DNA from: Oscillospiraceae bacterium
Lineage (GTDB): Bacteria > Bacillota > Clostridia > Oscillospirales > Ruminococcaceae
Assembly (NCBI GenBank): GCA_018110855.1
Contig: JAGBFZ010000275.1
Location: 1 to 15,846 of the forward strand
DNA: 15,846 bases
Reading direction: 5' to 3'
Shown: positions 6,536 to 15,392 of the stretch, piece after piece
Layout of the letters: the number at the start of each line of letters is the position of its first letter
How positions within the stretch are numbered: position 1 is the stretch's first letter
The notes under the pieces: generated by a model
Told to the model about the DNA's origin: nothing
What the model saw: the letters and a program-made list of their open reading frames with translations, nothing else
Databases searched by the model: none
Translations under genes and position numbers: made by a program

Positions 6536-7417
6536 ATGAACAACGTATCAGCCGCAGCTATCCCTGCCGAAAAGAGCAGAAGCATAAACAGAGCATCCTT
6601 CGGTCAGAAAGCGCAGTCATTGCTGCTTGGAGGCGCAGTGAAGGTAGCCGCAGGAATTACCCTGCTGTCTCTTCTTAGCATAATAATCTATATCTTATAT
6701 AAAGGTATCCCCAACCTGTCACTCGACCTTTTCGCCCCCGAATACACAACGGAAAACGTATCTCTTTTCCCCGCACTTGTCAATACAGTGACAATGACCC
6801 TGCTTTCCCTTGTTATCGCCGTGCCTCTCGGAGTATTCTCGGCGGTGTATATGGTGGAGTATGCCAAAAGAGGAAATAAGCTCGTAACAATAGTGGGAAT
6901 CACCACCGAAACGCTTTCGGGAATACCCTCCATCGTTTACGGACTTTTCGGATATCTCCTCTTTGTGGCGCAGCTCAAATGGGGCTACTGTATGATGGCA
7001 GGCGCACTTACCCTGTCAATAATGATACTCCCCCTTATAATGCGTACAACGGAGGAAGCGCTCAGAAGCGTTCCCGACAGCTACCGTGAGGGCAGCTTCG
7101 GACTGGGAGCGGGAAAGCTCAGAACAGTATTCAGAATAGTACTCCCCTCCGCCGTTCCGGGAATACTTGCAGGCGTTATCCTTGCCATAGGAAGAATTGC
7201 AGGAGAGACCGCCACACTGATATTCACCGCAGGAACCGTTGCGCAGATACCCGACAGCTTTATGGGTTCGGGCAGAACTCTTGCGATACACCTCTATGCC
7301 CTGTGGAACGAGGGACTTGCCGCAGAGCAGTCCTATGCCACCGCAGTAGTTCTGCTTGTTATAGTGGTAATGATAAATATGCTTTCCTCATTTATCGCAA
7401 AGAAGATATCGAAGTAA
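6536..7417 (+). CDS. pstA: Phosphate ABC transporter permease PstA
   Basis: PstA is the partner membrane subunit of PstC. The 293-residue protein has a cytoplasmic N-terminal tail of about 30 residues, then about six membrane segments (36-56, 80-107, 125-146, 152-170, 208-230 and 267-288). The EAA loop is at about 185-210 ([20 protein letters not shown]), followed by [17 protein letters not shown], the usual PstA signature. The segment [15 protein letters not shown] parallels DLLAGIPSVVYGFFG in PstC, as expected for sister subunits. The start at 6536 has AAAGGAAA 6 bases ahead and lies 13 bases after the pstC stop. Confidence 0.95.
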   Translation: MNNVSAAAIPAEKSRSINRASFGQKAQSLLLGGAVKVAAGITLLSLLSIIIYILYKGIPNLSLDLFAPEYTTENVSLFPALVNTVTMTLLSLVIAVPLGVFSAVYMVEYAKRGNKLVTIVGITTETLSGIPSIVYGLFGYLLFVAQLKWGYCMMAGALTLSIMILPLIMRTTEEALRSVPDSYREGSFGLGAGKLRTVFRIVLPSAVPGILAGVILAIGRIAGETATLIFTAGTVAQIPDSFMGSGRTLAIHLYALWNEGLAAEQSYATAVVLLVIVVMINMLSSFIAKKISK

Positions 7418-7433
7418 CACGAAAGGGAATAAG

Positions 7434-8183
7434 ATGTATAAATTTGAAATAGAAAAGCTGAATCTCCATTACGGAAAATTCCACGCATTAAAGGACGTAT
7501 CCATAAACATTCCCGCAGGAGAGATAACCGCCTTCATCGGACCCTCAGGCTGCGGAAAATCAACGCTTCTCAAAAGCCTCAACCGCATGAATGACCTTGT
7601 GGAGGGCTGTGTTATTGAGGGAAAAGCTCTCCTTGACGGGGAGGACATTTACGGCAGCATAGATGTGAATCTGCTGAGGAAAAAGGTGGGAATGGTGTTC
7701 CAGAAGCCCAATCCATTTCCCATGAGCGTCTATGACAATATTGCCTACGGTCCGAGGACCCACGGCATACATTCAAAGGCAAAGCTGGATGAAATAGTGG
7801 AGCGCTCCCTGACCGATGCCGCCATATGGAACGAGCTGAAGGACAGGCTCAAAAAAAGCGCTCTGGGACTATCGGGCGGACAGCAGCAGAGACTCTGCAT
7901 AGCAAGAGCCTTGGCAGTGGAGCCTGACGTCCTGCTCATGGACGAACCCACCTCAGCCCTTGATCCCATCTCCACAAATAAGATCGAAGACCTTGCCATC
8001 AGCCTCAAGGAAAAGTACACCATCGTGATAGTAACCCATAATATGCAGCAGGCAACAAGAATTTCCGACCGCACAGCCTTTTTCCTTCTTGGGGAGGTAG
8101 TGGAATATGACAAAACGGAAAAGCTCTTTTCTTCACCCACTGACAAGCGCACCGAGGATTACATAACAGGCCGTTTCGGATGA
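7434..8183 (+). CDS. pstB: Phosphate ABC transporter ATP-binding protein PstB
   Basis: PstB hydrolyses ATP on the inner face of the membrane to drive phosphate import through PstCA. The 249-residue protein has every ABC motif: Walker [10 protein letters not shown] (36-44), a Q-loop in [22 protein letters not shown] (87-108) that is diagnostic of PstB, signature LSGGQQQR (146-153), Walker B VLLMDE (166-171), D-loop SALD (174-177) and switch histidine H202. LNRMNDLV (49-56) is also typical of PstB. Length matches the family. The ribosome site AAAGGGAA lies just before the start, 16 bases after pstA. Nothing is odd about it. Confidence 0.97.
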   Translation: MYKFEIEKLNLHYGKFHALKDVSINIPAGEITAFIGPSGCGKSTLLKSLNRMNDLVEGCVIEGKALLDGEDIYGSIDVNLLRKKVGMVFQKPNPFPMSVYDNIAYGPRTHGIHSKAKLDEIVERSLTDAAIWNELKDRLKKSALGLSGGQQQRLCIARALAVEPDVLLMDEPTSALDPISTNKIEDLAISLKEKYTIVIVTHNMQQATRISDRTAFFLLGEVVEYDKTEKLFSSPTDKRTEDYITGRFG

Positions 8184-8202
8184 TGAATGAAAGGAAACTA
8201 AT

Positions 8203-8847
8203 ATGAGAAACAGATTTGAAATGCAGCTTGAAGAGCTGAATGTTGATCTAATAAAAATGGGAGCCGCCTGCGAAACAGCTATCTCAATGGCAGTAAAGGC
8301 GCTGCTCGGGAACGATATATCCCTTGCGGAGGGAGTAAAAGAGACCGAACGTGAGATCGACCATATGGAGAGGAACATCGAGGGACTCTGCATGAAGCTG
8401 ATATTGCAGCAGCAGCCCGTAGCAAGAGATCTTCGCACCATATCCTCAGCATTAAAAATGATAACCGATATGGAGCGAATAGGCGATCAGGCAGCGGATA
8501 TCGCAGGACTGATAAAATACTGCAATATTGATGACGCAGGCAGCAGGTGCAGAGAGGACATTGCAAAAATGGCGGAAGCGGCAATAAAAATGGTCACCGC
8601 CAGCGTAGATGCCTTTGTAAAGCTTGATATAGACAGCGCAAAGCAGGTAATTTCCGCAGATGATGAAATTGATGGCTTGTTTATCAAGATAAAAGGTGAT
8701 ATAATAAATATAATAGCGGAAAATGCCGCACTGGGCGAAACGGTGTTCGATATCGTGATGATCGCAAAATACCTTGAAAGAATAGGCGATCATGCCACGA
8801 ACATAGCCGAATGGGTGGTCTTTTCCATAACAGGAGAGCATGAGTAA
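8203..8847 (+). CDS. phoU: Phosphate signalling protein PhoU
   Basis: PhoU is a cytoplasmic metal-binding helical protein that links PstSCAB activity to the PhoR kinase, so that the Pho response is off when phosphate is plentiful. The 214-residue sequence is all-helical and contains the two PhoU repeats, each with its metal-cluster motif: DMERIGDQAADIA (89-101) and YLERIGDHATNIAEW (190-204). Length fits the family. The start has AAAGGAAA (8190-8197) 5 bases ahead and lies 19 bases after pstB. Its place between pstB and phoP is the classic order for coupling transport to signalling. Confidence 0.96.
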   Translation: MRNRFEMQLEELNVDLIKMGAACETAISMAVKALLGNDISLAEGVKETEREIDHMERNIEGLCMKLILQQQPVARDLRTISSALKMITDMERIGDQAADIAGLIKYCNIDDAGSRCREDIAKMAEAAIKMVTASVDAFVKLDIDSAKQVISADDEIDGLFIKIKGDIINIIAENAALGETVFDIVMIAKYLERIGDHATNIAEWVVFSITGEHE

Positions 8848-8873
8848 GGCTCTCGGAAAGGAATGTCAGAATA

Positions 8874-9548
8874 ATGATCTATTATGTTGAGGACGACAGC
8901 AGTATAAGGGAGCTTGTGCTGTACACACTTAAAACAACAGGCTTCGAGGCAAAGGGCTTTGAAAGCGGAGAAGGGCTGTTTGCGGAGCTTTCAAGGGGAA
9001 ATAACCCCGAGCTGCTGCTGCTTGACATAATGCTGCCGGGTGAGGACGGCATGGAAATAATCAAGCGGCTGAAAAGAGGCGGCTATGATTTCCCCGTAAT
9101 AATGGTAACAGCGAAAAATTCCGAATATGACAAGGTAACGGGTCTTGACTGCGGCGCAGATGATTACATAGCAAAGCCCTTCGGAATGATGGAGCTTGTG
9201 GCACGTATAAAAGCAGTGCTTCGCCGTTCGGAACGGAGCGGAAACATATCCTCGGGAGATGTTCTGAGCTGCGGCTCAGTGGAGCTTGATGCCCGCAGCC
9301 ATATCGTAACGGTGAACGGCGTTCCCGCAGAGCTTACATTAAAGGAGTTTGAGCTTCTGAGAATACTTATGAAGAATAAAAATGCCGTTCTCACAAGGGA
9401 TACGCTCCTTGAGAGCATCTGGGGCTATGACTGCGCAGGCGAAACAAGAACAGTGGACGTTCATGTAAAAACCCTGCGTCAGAAGCTGGGAGAAGGAGCG
9501 GAAATAATAAAAACCGTCCGCGGCGTAGGCTACAAGGTCAGCGGATAA
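8874..9548 (+). CDS. phoP: PhoP-type response regulator (OmpR/PhoB family)
   Basis: This is the DNA-binding output of the phosphate two-component system. The 224-residue protein has a receiver domain (1-118) with acidic pocket EDD (6-8), phosphoacceptor D51 in LLLLDIMLPGEDG, T79 in MVTA and K101 in AKPF. The C-terminal winged helix (about 128-223) shows LTLKEFELLRILM and ends in VRGVGYKV, as in OmpR/PhoB regulators. The family alone does not tell PhoP from related regulators; position directly between phoU and a PhoR-like kinase does. It probably binds the TTTAC array upstream of pstS. The start has AAAGGAA (8857-8863) ahead of it and lies 26 bases after phoU. Confidence 0.92.
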   Translation: MIYYVEDDSSIRELVLYTLKTTGFEAKGFESGEGLFAELSRGNNPELLLLDIMLPGEDGMEIIKRLKRGGYDFPVIMVTAKNSEYDKVTGLDCGADDYIAKPFGMMELVARIKAVLRRSERSGNISSGDVLSCGSVELDARSHIVTVNGVPAELTLKEFELLRILMKNKNAVLTRDTLLESIWGYDCAGETRTVDVHVKTLRQKLGEGAEIIKTVRGVGYKVSG

Positions 9549-9556
9549 TTATGCCA

Positions 9557-9593
9557 TGCTCTGTTTCACCGTATTTTGCGGAGAAGCAGGGCA
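9557..9593 (+). other. Imperfect hairpin in the phoP-phoR gap
   Basis: TGCTCTGTTTCACCG (9557-9571) can pair with CGGAGAAGCAGGGCA (9579-9593) around a 7-base loop. There are 14 pairs, including two G-T pairs, and one A-A mismatch. No T-run follows, so it is not a normal terminator. It sits in the longest gap inside the operon (75 bases) and may be an RNA-processing or stability element that sets the phoP to phoR ratio. Confidence 0.5.
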
Positions 9594-9623
9594 ATTGATA
9601 TTATAAGAAAGGCAATTTAAAAA

Positions 9624-11300
9624 ATGAAAATGCAGAAAAGAATATTTTTAAGCATATTTTCGGGAGCGTTCATATCCCTGATATTGTCAGTGACCTGCGT
9701 CATGCTTGTAATGTATAACGCCATGACCGCAGAGCTTCGGGCGGAGATACGAAACGAAGCTGAGATAGTGTCCTTTGCCCTCGGAACCATGGACAGCGAA
9801 GAAACAGCGGACAAATACATAGCCGAAGCGGGCAGAAAAAGCGGCAACCGAATAACCTATATCTCCCCCGACGGAACAGTGCTTTTCGATAATTTTTCGA
9901 AAATAACGGAAATGAACAATCATCTTGACCGTCCCGAGATAGAGGAAGCCATAAAAAACGGCATGGGGACCGCCCTCAGACCATCTGACACTCTCGGAGA
10001 GAACACCTATTACTGTGCGGTCAGGCTTGAAAACGGAGGCGTTATCAGGATCGCAAACACGGCAAAAAGCGCACTTGGTATACTCAGCCACCTGACAATA
10101 TGGATAGTCCTCATCTGCATACTGATATTTGCAGCGTCACTTATAATTGCAGGATATTTGACCCGCTCAATAATCCGACCCATAAACGAGCTTGACCTTG
10201 ACTCCCCCGCTGAAAACCTGACCTATGATGAGCTATCCCCCCTTCTCACCCGAATGGATAAGCAGAATGAGAAAATAAATGCCCAGATAGAGAAGCTGTC
10301 CGAACAAAAAAGCGAGCTTTCCTGCATAACCGAAAATATGAGCGAGGGACTAGTGATATTCGGGATCGGCGGAAATATCCTGTCGGCAAACGCAGCGGCA
10401 AAGAGAATACTTGGCAGCAGCGCAGAAGGCAGCTATACCCATCTCTGCCGTGACAAGGAGTATCTGGAATCGGTAGAATCGGCACTCAGAGGAGAAGGAG
10501 CGGACAGACTTCTTGAGAAAAGCGGCAGATACTACCGTCTCACCGCAAGCCCCGTTTCCGAAGCAAAAAAATACAGCGCCGTGCTTTTCATAGTAGATGT
10601 AACGGACAGTGAAAATTCCGAAAAAATGCGCAGAGAATTTTCCGCAAATGTGTCCCATGAGCTGAAAACTCCCCTGACCTCCATAATGGGCGCAGCGGAG
10701 ATAATTGAAAAGGGCATAGTAAAGACGGAGGATATCCCCCATTTTGCGGGAAAGATACATTCCGAAGCCCTGCGTCTGCTTGCTCTTATCGAGGATATCA
10801 TCAAGCTGTCGAGGCTTGACGAGGGCGGACTGAAGCAGGAGTTTGAAGAAGTGAGCCTTGACGAAATATGCCGCAGCGCAGCAGCAGAGCTTTCGGAAAA
10901 GGCAACAAAAAAAGAAGTTACCCGTGAGCTCAACCTTGAAAAGGTAAAGATCATGGGAGTAAAGCCCGTCCTCCACGAAATGGTATATAATCTCTGCGAC
11001 AACGCAGTATCCTACAACAAAAAGGGCGGCAGAGCGGAAATATCCCTTGAAAAGACCTCAGAAGGCTGTATACTCAAGGTCTCGGATAACGGCATAGGAA
11101 TTGCCCCCGAGCATCACGAAAGGATATTCGAGCGATTCTATCGAGCAGACAAGAGCCATTCCAAGGAAACAGGCGGCACGGGACTTGGACTTTCCATAGT
11201 CAAGCACGGAGCCGCACTCCACGGCGGAACGATAAGCCTGCAAAGCGAGCAGGGAAAGGGTACGGTAATAAGCATAGAGTTCGGGAATAAGGCAAAATAG
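9624..11300 (+). CDS. phoR: PhoR-type sensor histidine kinase
   Basis: PhoR phosphorylates PhoP when phosphate is scarce. The 558-residue membrane protein has a first membrane segment (about 8-30), an extracytoplasmic domain of about 125 residues, a second segment (157-179), a HAMP-like stretch and coiled coil (about 180-230), and a PAS domain (about 232-330, ENMSEGLVIFG). The kinase core follows. H345 in FSANVSHELKTPLTSIMG is the phosphoacceptor, N460 lies in the N box HEMVYNLCDNAVSYN (451-465), DNGIG is at 488-492 and GGTGLGLSIV at 517-526. This architecture matches PhoR of Gram-positive bacteria, and all catalytic residues are present. GAAAGG (9607-9612) precedes ATG 9624; the in-frame ATG 9630 is an alternative start. 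It is the last gene of the pst operon and is followed by a terminator. Confidence 0.93.
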   Translation: MKMQKRIFLSIFSGAFISLILSVTCVMLVMYNAMTAELRAEIRNEAEIVSFALGTMDSEETADKYIAEAGRKSGNRITYISPDGTVLFDNFSKITEMNNHLDRPEIEEAIKNGMGTALRPSDTLGENTYYCAVRLENGGVIRIANTAKSALGILSHLTIWIVLICILIFAASLIIAGYLTRSIIRPINELDLDSPAENLTYDELSPLLTRMDKQNEKINAQIEKLSEQKSELSCITENMSEGLVIFGIGGNILSANAAAKRILGSSAEGSYTHLCRDKEYLESVESALRGEGADRLLEKSGRYYRLTASPVSEAKKYSAVLFIVDVTDSENSEKMRREFSANVSHELKTPLTSIMGAAEIIEKGIVKTEDIPHFAGKIHSEALRLLALIEDIIKLSRLDEGGLKQEFEEVSLDEICRSAAAELSEKATKKEVTRELNLEKVKIMGVKPVLHEMVYNLCDNAVSYNKKGGRAEISLEKTSEGCILKVSDNGIGIAPEHHERIFERFYRADKSHSKETGGTGLGLSIVKHGAALHGGTISLQSEQGKGTVISIEFGNKAK

Positions 11301-11320
11301 ATCCGGGCATAAAAAACATA

Positions 11321-11352
11321 AATCCCCCACAGGAACACTCCTGTGGGGGATT
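11321..11352. terminator. Two-way intrinsic terminator between phoR and the ABC operon
   Basis: A perfect 14-bp stem (AATCCCCCACAGGA at 11321-11334, TCCTGTGGGGGATT at 11339-11352) encloses the loop ACAC. On the minus strand TATGTTTTTTATG follows, a strong T-run for the permease transcript; on the plus strand the weaker GACTTTATATT follows. It lies 20 bases after the phoR stop and 38 from the convergent permease stop. Confidence 0.93.
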
Positions 11353-11390
11353 GACTTTATATTATATTGTTCATTAAACCTCAAAGCCTA

Positions 11391-12653
11391 TCATTCATAT
11401 CTCAAAGCCTCGATAGGATCGAGCTTAGCCGCGCGGTTAGCAGGATAATAGCCGAAGAAAACACCTATCGCCATTGAGAATCCCACCGCAAGAGCAATGG
11501 AGCCGATAGTGGGGGGTGCAGTGGTTCCCACAATAAGACCCGCAATGTTTCCGAGGAGAATACCGAAAAGAATACCGATAACGCCGCCGATAAGGCATAT
11601 GATAATGGATTCCACGATAAACTGCATTCTTATAGCGGAGTTGGGAGCGCCCATAGCCTTTCTTACGCCGATCTCCCTTGTTCTCTCGGTAACGGAAACC
11701 AGCATAATGTTCATAACGCCGATACCGCCTACGAGAAGTGAGATACCCGCAATAACGGAAATTGCAAGCTGGAGCATACCGAGAACCTGACCTATCATAT
11801 CCATCTGAGACTGAGCCGTCATGTACATTATCTCAACAGCATCGTTGTCACGGTAATAGCTGTTGTTGATATAGCTCTTTACCTCCTTGCAGAAGTTTTC
11901 CGCATCAACACCTGTTTTTGTGTTAAGGGTAAAATAATAGAATTTATCCTCATTGCTGCCCTGAAAGCGGTTGAAGGTGGTGTAGGGCATATATATCTCG
12001 CCGTTCCAGTCCTCGCCCATCATATTTACCATAGCCGACATCATGCCCGAGAGCTGATACTGATAAACACCCACAATTGTAAGATCTATCATATTGCCAT
12101 CGTTCATGGTAAGGGAGACAGTCTTGCCCACAGCACCTCTTTCCGAGCCGAATATCTTCTTTGCCTGCTTGTCGGAAATAACGCAGGTGCTGCGGAGCTG
12201 ATCGCAGTCCTTCTCGGAAACATAGCGTCCTGCAATGACCTTGGTCATGCTCTGTCTGATATAACCCGCATTAACGCCGTAAAGGGTGATATCATATTCC
12301 CTGCGGCGGATATTCATCTTGCCGGAGCTGCTGCCTGAGCTGAGTACAGTAACATCAATATCCTCGGCAAATCTCTGTTCAACATCATGGATCATATCAC
12401 CGGTGATAAAGTCATCGTCCATGATATAATCACGGGGAGCATCCTCCTTCATGCTTATCTGAAAGCCGACCAGATTTGCTCCGCCTTGGGAATTGAATAT
12501 ATCCATAACGCTGTTTTCCATAATGCTGCCAAGGGTGCTTATGGCAATAACCGAACCGATACCGATGATGATACCGAGCATAGTAAGGAATGCACGCATC
12601 TTGTTGGAGCGAAGTCCCGAGATAGCAAGCATGACATTTTCAAAAAAGCCCAT
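11391..12653 (-). CDS. MacB/FtsX-type ABC transporter permease
   Basis: This is the membrane subunit of a MacB-like ABC system, a class that uses mechanical movement to export drugs, peptides or lipoproteins or to signal envelope stress. The 420-residue protein has a first membrane segment at about 21-43, an extracellular MacB core domain of about 240 residues, then three segments in the C-terminal FtsX domain. VTERTREIGVRKAMGA after the second segment and AAKLDPIEALRYE at the end are hallmarks of this family. Its ATG overlaps the stop of the ATPase gene (TAATG), so translation of the two is probably coupled. It is the last gene of the minus-strand operon. The substrate cannot be told from sequence. 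Confidence 0.92.
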   Translation of the reverse strand: MGFFENVMLAISGLRSNKMRAFLTMLGIIIGIGSVIAISTLGSIMENSVMDIFNSQGGANLVGFQISMKEDAPRDYIMDDDFITGDMIHDVEQRFAEDIDVTVLSSGSSSGKMNIRRREYDITLYGVNAGYIRQSMTKVIAGRYVSEKDCDQLRSTCVISDKQAKKIFGSERGAVGKTVSLTMNDGNMIDLTIVGVYQYQLSGMMSAMVNMMGEDWNGEIYMPYTTFNRFQGSNEDKFYYFTLNTKTGVDAENFCKEVKSYINNSYYRDNDAVEIMYMTAQSQMDMIGQVLGMLQLAISVIAGISLLVGGIGVMNIMLVSVTERTREIGVRKAMGAPNSAIRMQFIVESIIICLIGGVIGILFGILLGNIAGLIVGTTAPPTIGSIALAVGFSMAIGVFFGYYPANRAAKLDPIEALRYE

Positions 12654-13441
12654 TATGCGTCAGCCTCCTCTCGGGGTTTATTGCGGTTTCCCGTATCTCC
12701 TATGATATTGCCGTCGGAAATGGTGATTATCCTGTCTGTTTCGGCGGCAAGCTCGTTGTTATGCGTGATAAGAATAATGGTCTTGCCCTGCTCCTTGTGG
12801 AGCTTGTGGAAAAGGTCCATAACAAGACGGCCTGTTTTGCTGTCGAGCGCACCTGTAGGCTCATCGGCAAGGATTATGGCAGGATCGTTAGCCATAGCTC
12901 TCGCAATAGCGATACGCTGCTTCTGACCGCCCGAAAGCTCATTGGGCATATGCCCCGCACGGTCGGACATCTCAACGATCTCAAGCAGCTCCTTAGCCCT
13001 TTCCTTGCGCTGCTTTGCGGGAATACCGCCGTAGAGCATGGGCAGCTCGATATTTTTAAGAGCGGAGGTCCTTGCAATAAGATTAAAGGTCTGGAAAACG
13101 AAGCCTATCTGCTTGTTTCTGATAGCCGAAAGCTCCTTGTCATTAGCCCTTGAAACATCAATGCCGTCAAGGAAATAGCTTCCCGAGGTAGGTCTGTCAA
13201 GAGCTCCGATAATATTCATAAGAGTGGATTTACCCGAGCCTGACTGTCCCACAATGGAAACAAATTCCCCTTTCGGAACATTAAAGGTCATGCCGTGAAG
13301 TATCTCCAGCTCATTTGGAGTTCCGAGATAAAAGCTCTTAACGATATCCTTTGCGCAGATAACGTATTTTGAAGCCTCCTCGGGAACAACGGTGCTTTGA
13401 ACTTTGTAAGAATAAGAGGGAGGAGTTATATTCTTTTTCAT
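12653..13441 (-). CDS. MacB/LolD-type ABC transporter ATP-binding protein
   Basis: This is the ATPase subunit for the permease downstream. The 262-residue protein has an N-terminal extension of about 25 residues, then Walker A GQSGSGKST, the Q-loop FVFQTFNLIARTSALKNIELPM, signature LSGGQKQR, Walker B IILADE with PTGALD, and H-loop THN. The FQxFNL and ADEPTGALD forms are typical of the MacB/LolD/FtsE group. The frame runs 59 codons further upstream, but that extension lies inside the membrane fusion gene in another frame. The start at 13441 gives sensible protein and a GGGGGTG ribosome site 6 bases ahead, 13 bases after the preceding stop. Its stop overlaps the permease start by one base. Confidence 0.93.
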   Translation of the reverse strand: MKKNITPPSYSYKVQSTVVPEEASKYVICAKDIVKSFYLGTPNELEILHGMTFNVPKGEFVSIVGQSGSGKSTLMNIIGALDRPTSGSYFLDGIDVSRANDKELSAIRNKQIGFVFQTFNLIARTSALKNIELPMLYGGIPAKQRKERAKELLEIVEMSDRAGHMPNELSGGQKQRIAIARAMANDPAIILADEPTGALDSKTGRLVMDLFHKLHKEQGKTIILITHNNELAAETDRIITISDGNIIGDTGNRNKPREEADA

Positions 13442-13454
13442 GGAGACACCCCCA

Positions 13455-15386
13455 TTACTCAGCCGCTGTCGCATTCTGAACAGCTTCTCCCAGCGCACTG
13501 CTGATGATAACAAGACCGCCATCGGTAAGATCGCCCGCATTGGAGATAAGCTCCATGCCCTCAGAAAGCTCATCGGAGGAGATCTCGATCTCAGCGTCGC
13601 TCTCAAAGCCTGTGTCAACCTTTATCCTGCGTGCAGTAGCAGTACCGTTTCCGCCCTGTACCATATCGGCGGTGTAAACATAGCTCTGACCGTCCTCGTC
13701 CTCAACTATGGAATCATAGGTAACAGCGAAAACATTCTCAGCGCTGCCTGTAACAGCAGTGCATTTTGAAGTCATACCGATAAGAACGCCGCTGTCCTTG
13801 GTATTTCTGATAAGTACCTCCACCTCAAAGGAGGATGTGCCGTCACTCTTGCCGTTTACCGCCTTGACGCCTGTGGGAGCAATGCTGCTGATAACACCCT
13901 CAAATTCCGCATTGTTAAGTGAGGGAATAGTAACAGTGACCTTCATATCGGGCTTCAGAGCGCTGACGTTATATTCCTTGACAGAAGCCTTCATCTGAAG
14001 ATTGTCAAGGTCCTCAATGATAAAGAGAACGCCCGAAGCAGGAGAGCCTTCCACAGCATACACAGCAGTAACAGTACCGTCACAGGGAGCCTTGATAACG
14101 CAGTCATCAAGCTTGCCCTTGAGTATCTCAAGATTTATCACCTGAGAATCATTTCCCGAAAGGATCTTTTCCCTGTCAGCCTGCGCCTTGAGAGTAGAAA
14201 GGGTGGATTCAGCATTTCTGCGGGCAAGCTCATAGCTTTCCCTTGCAGTATCAACAGCAGTCTGAGCGTCATCAACAGCCTCCTTGTAGTTCTTAATGGA
14301 GGTGTCGTTTCCATCCTCAATGGACTTCAGAGTGTTCTTGGCATTCTCATAGCTTACCTTTGCCCTCTCGAAATTACGCTCTGCATTTTTGAGTGCAATG
14401 GAATTAGCTGAATCAATGTCAGCCTTGGCCTTGGTGTAAGCCTGAAGAGCGTCCTCGTAAACATCTTCAGTGGTCTTTATATCATATTTCTTTTCAAGCT
14501 CTGCAAGCTCGCTCTTAGCCTCGGTTAGCTCCTGCTGAGCCTTGGTCACAGAAGCCTGATCCACATAAGCGGCATTATACTCAAGCATGGAGGAAAGATA
14601 TGTATAATTGGAAAGAGCATTCTCATACTTTTCTCTTGCCTTTTGAAGCTCCTCGCTCTTACTGGTGCTGTAACGGGTATTGTATTCCTTCTTAGCGTCA
14701 TCGTAGGCTTCCTTCAAGGACTTGATATCGCTGTAATCCTCGTTTTCCTTGTCGTCCTTAGCCTCAAGGTAATCAGCCTCAGCGCAGTCAAGCTCATACT
14801 TAGCGGACTCAACACCCTTCTGAGCACTGATAAGCTGGCTGTCGCGGTCGCTGCCCTGAATATCGAGCTGCTCATTGTATTTGTCCTGAGCCTTTCTGAG
14901 AGCCTCCTCAGCATTGTCAAGAGAAAGCTTGGCGTTTCTGATCTCGGGATAGGAGCCGTCGCTTATCTGAGCGAGAGCGTCATTGTAATTTTTCTCAGCA
15001 GTGGTGAGAGAATATTCCGTATTGGCATTTGTGCTGTCAATAGTGCTCTGCTGCTGAAGTATCTGATCCTGGATATCGCTTGAGTCGAGGATAGCGAGAA
15101 CATCGCCCTCCTTCACCTTGTCGCCGACTTCAACGTTGATATCGGAAACATTATAGCCCTGAAGCTTTGAGGAAACCTGAGTGAAGTTCTGGCTTTCCAC
15201 CAGACCGCTGATAGATACCTTGTTTTCGATATTCTTTTTCTCCAGAGTGAAAACGTCCGCCATAGTCATACCGGACATCATGGAAGCGCTGCTTACCATC
15301 ATATAAATGAATGCACCGATGAGGGCAAGAACAACGATCAGAACAATGATCTTGATCTTAGAGCCTTTTTTCTTTTCTTTAGTCAT
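13455..15386 (-). CDS. HlyD/MacA-type membrane fusion protein with a very long coiled coil
   Basis: This is the adaptor of the ABC export system, anchored in the membrane with its bulk outside. The 643-residue protein has a basic N-terminus, one membrane segment (about 11-31) and the first half of a lipoyl-like domain (54-104, ending VGDKVKEGDVLAILDSSDI). A helical, Ala/Glu/Lys/Tyr-rich region follows at about 105-425. The second lipoyl half (IKAPCDGTVTAVYAVEGSPA, 431-450), a beta-barrel (about 463-545) and a membrane-proximal domain (546-625) complete it. The coiled coil is about 320 residues long, against roughly 60-100 in typical MacA. Repeated A..(N/E)Y..A units suggest growth by internal duplication. 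AAGGAAAG precedes the ATG. It lies 6 bases after the gntR stop and is followed closely by the ATPase gene. Confidence 0.92.
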   Translation of the reverse strand: MTKEKKKGSKIKIIVLIVVLALIGAFIYMMVSSASMMSGMTMADVFTLEKKNIENKVSISGLVESQNFTQVSSKLQGYNVSDINVEVGDKVKEGDVLAILDSSDIQDQILQQQSTIDSTNANTEYSLTTAEKNYNDALAQISDGSYPEIRNAKLSLDNAEEALRKAQDKYNEQLDIQGSDRDSQLISAQKGVESAKYELDCAEADYLEAKDDKENEDYSDIKSLKEAYDDAKKEYNTRYSTSKSEELQKAREKYENALSNYTYLSSMLEYNAAYVDQASVTKAQQELTEAKSELAELEKKYDIKTTEDVYEDALQAYTKAKADIDSANSIALKNAERNFERAKVSYENAKNTLKSIEDGNDTSIKNYKEAVDDAQTAVDTARESYELARRNAESTLSTLKAQADREKILSGNDSQVINLEILKGKLDDCVIKAPCDGTVTAVYAVEGSPASGVLFIIEDLDNLQMKASVKEYNVSALKPDMKVTVTIPSLNNAEFEGVISSIAPTGVKAVNGKSDGTSSFEVEVLIRNTKDSGVLIGMTSKCTAVTGSAENVFAVTYDSIVEDEDGQSYVYTADMVQGGNGTATARRIKVDTGFESDAEIEISSDELSEGMELISNAGDLTDGGLVIISSALGEAVQNATAAE

Positions 15387-15392
15387 AATACG

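Noticed and set aside
8863..8877. Short ATG frame (four codons) before phoP as a leader peptide
   Set aside because: It is too short and shows no sign of selection; it probably arises by chance beside the ribosome site.
12387..12926. A 179-codon plus-strand frame across the permease-ATPase junction
   Set aside because: It is antisense to two genes with complete family motifs and has no supporting signals.
13442..13618. A 59-residue N-terminal extension of the ABC ATPase
   Set aside because: It lies within the membrane fusion coding sequence in another frame and looks like out-of-frame translation. ATG 13441 has a ribosome site and begins typical sequence.
14105..15085. Repeat-like sequence in the membrane fusion gene as a mobile or tandem DNA repeat
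   Set aside because: The similarity is at the level of heptad-like residues in the coiled coil; I see no exact DNA repeats of useful length.
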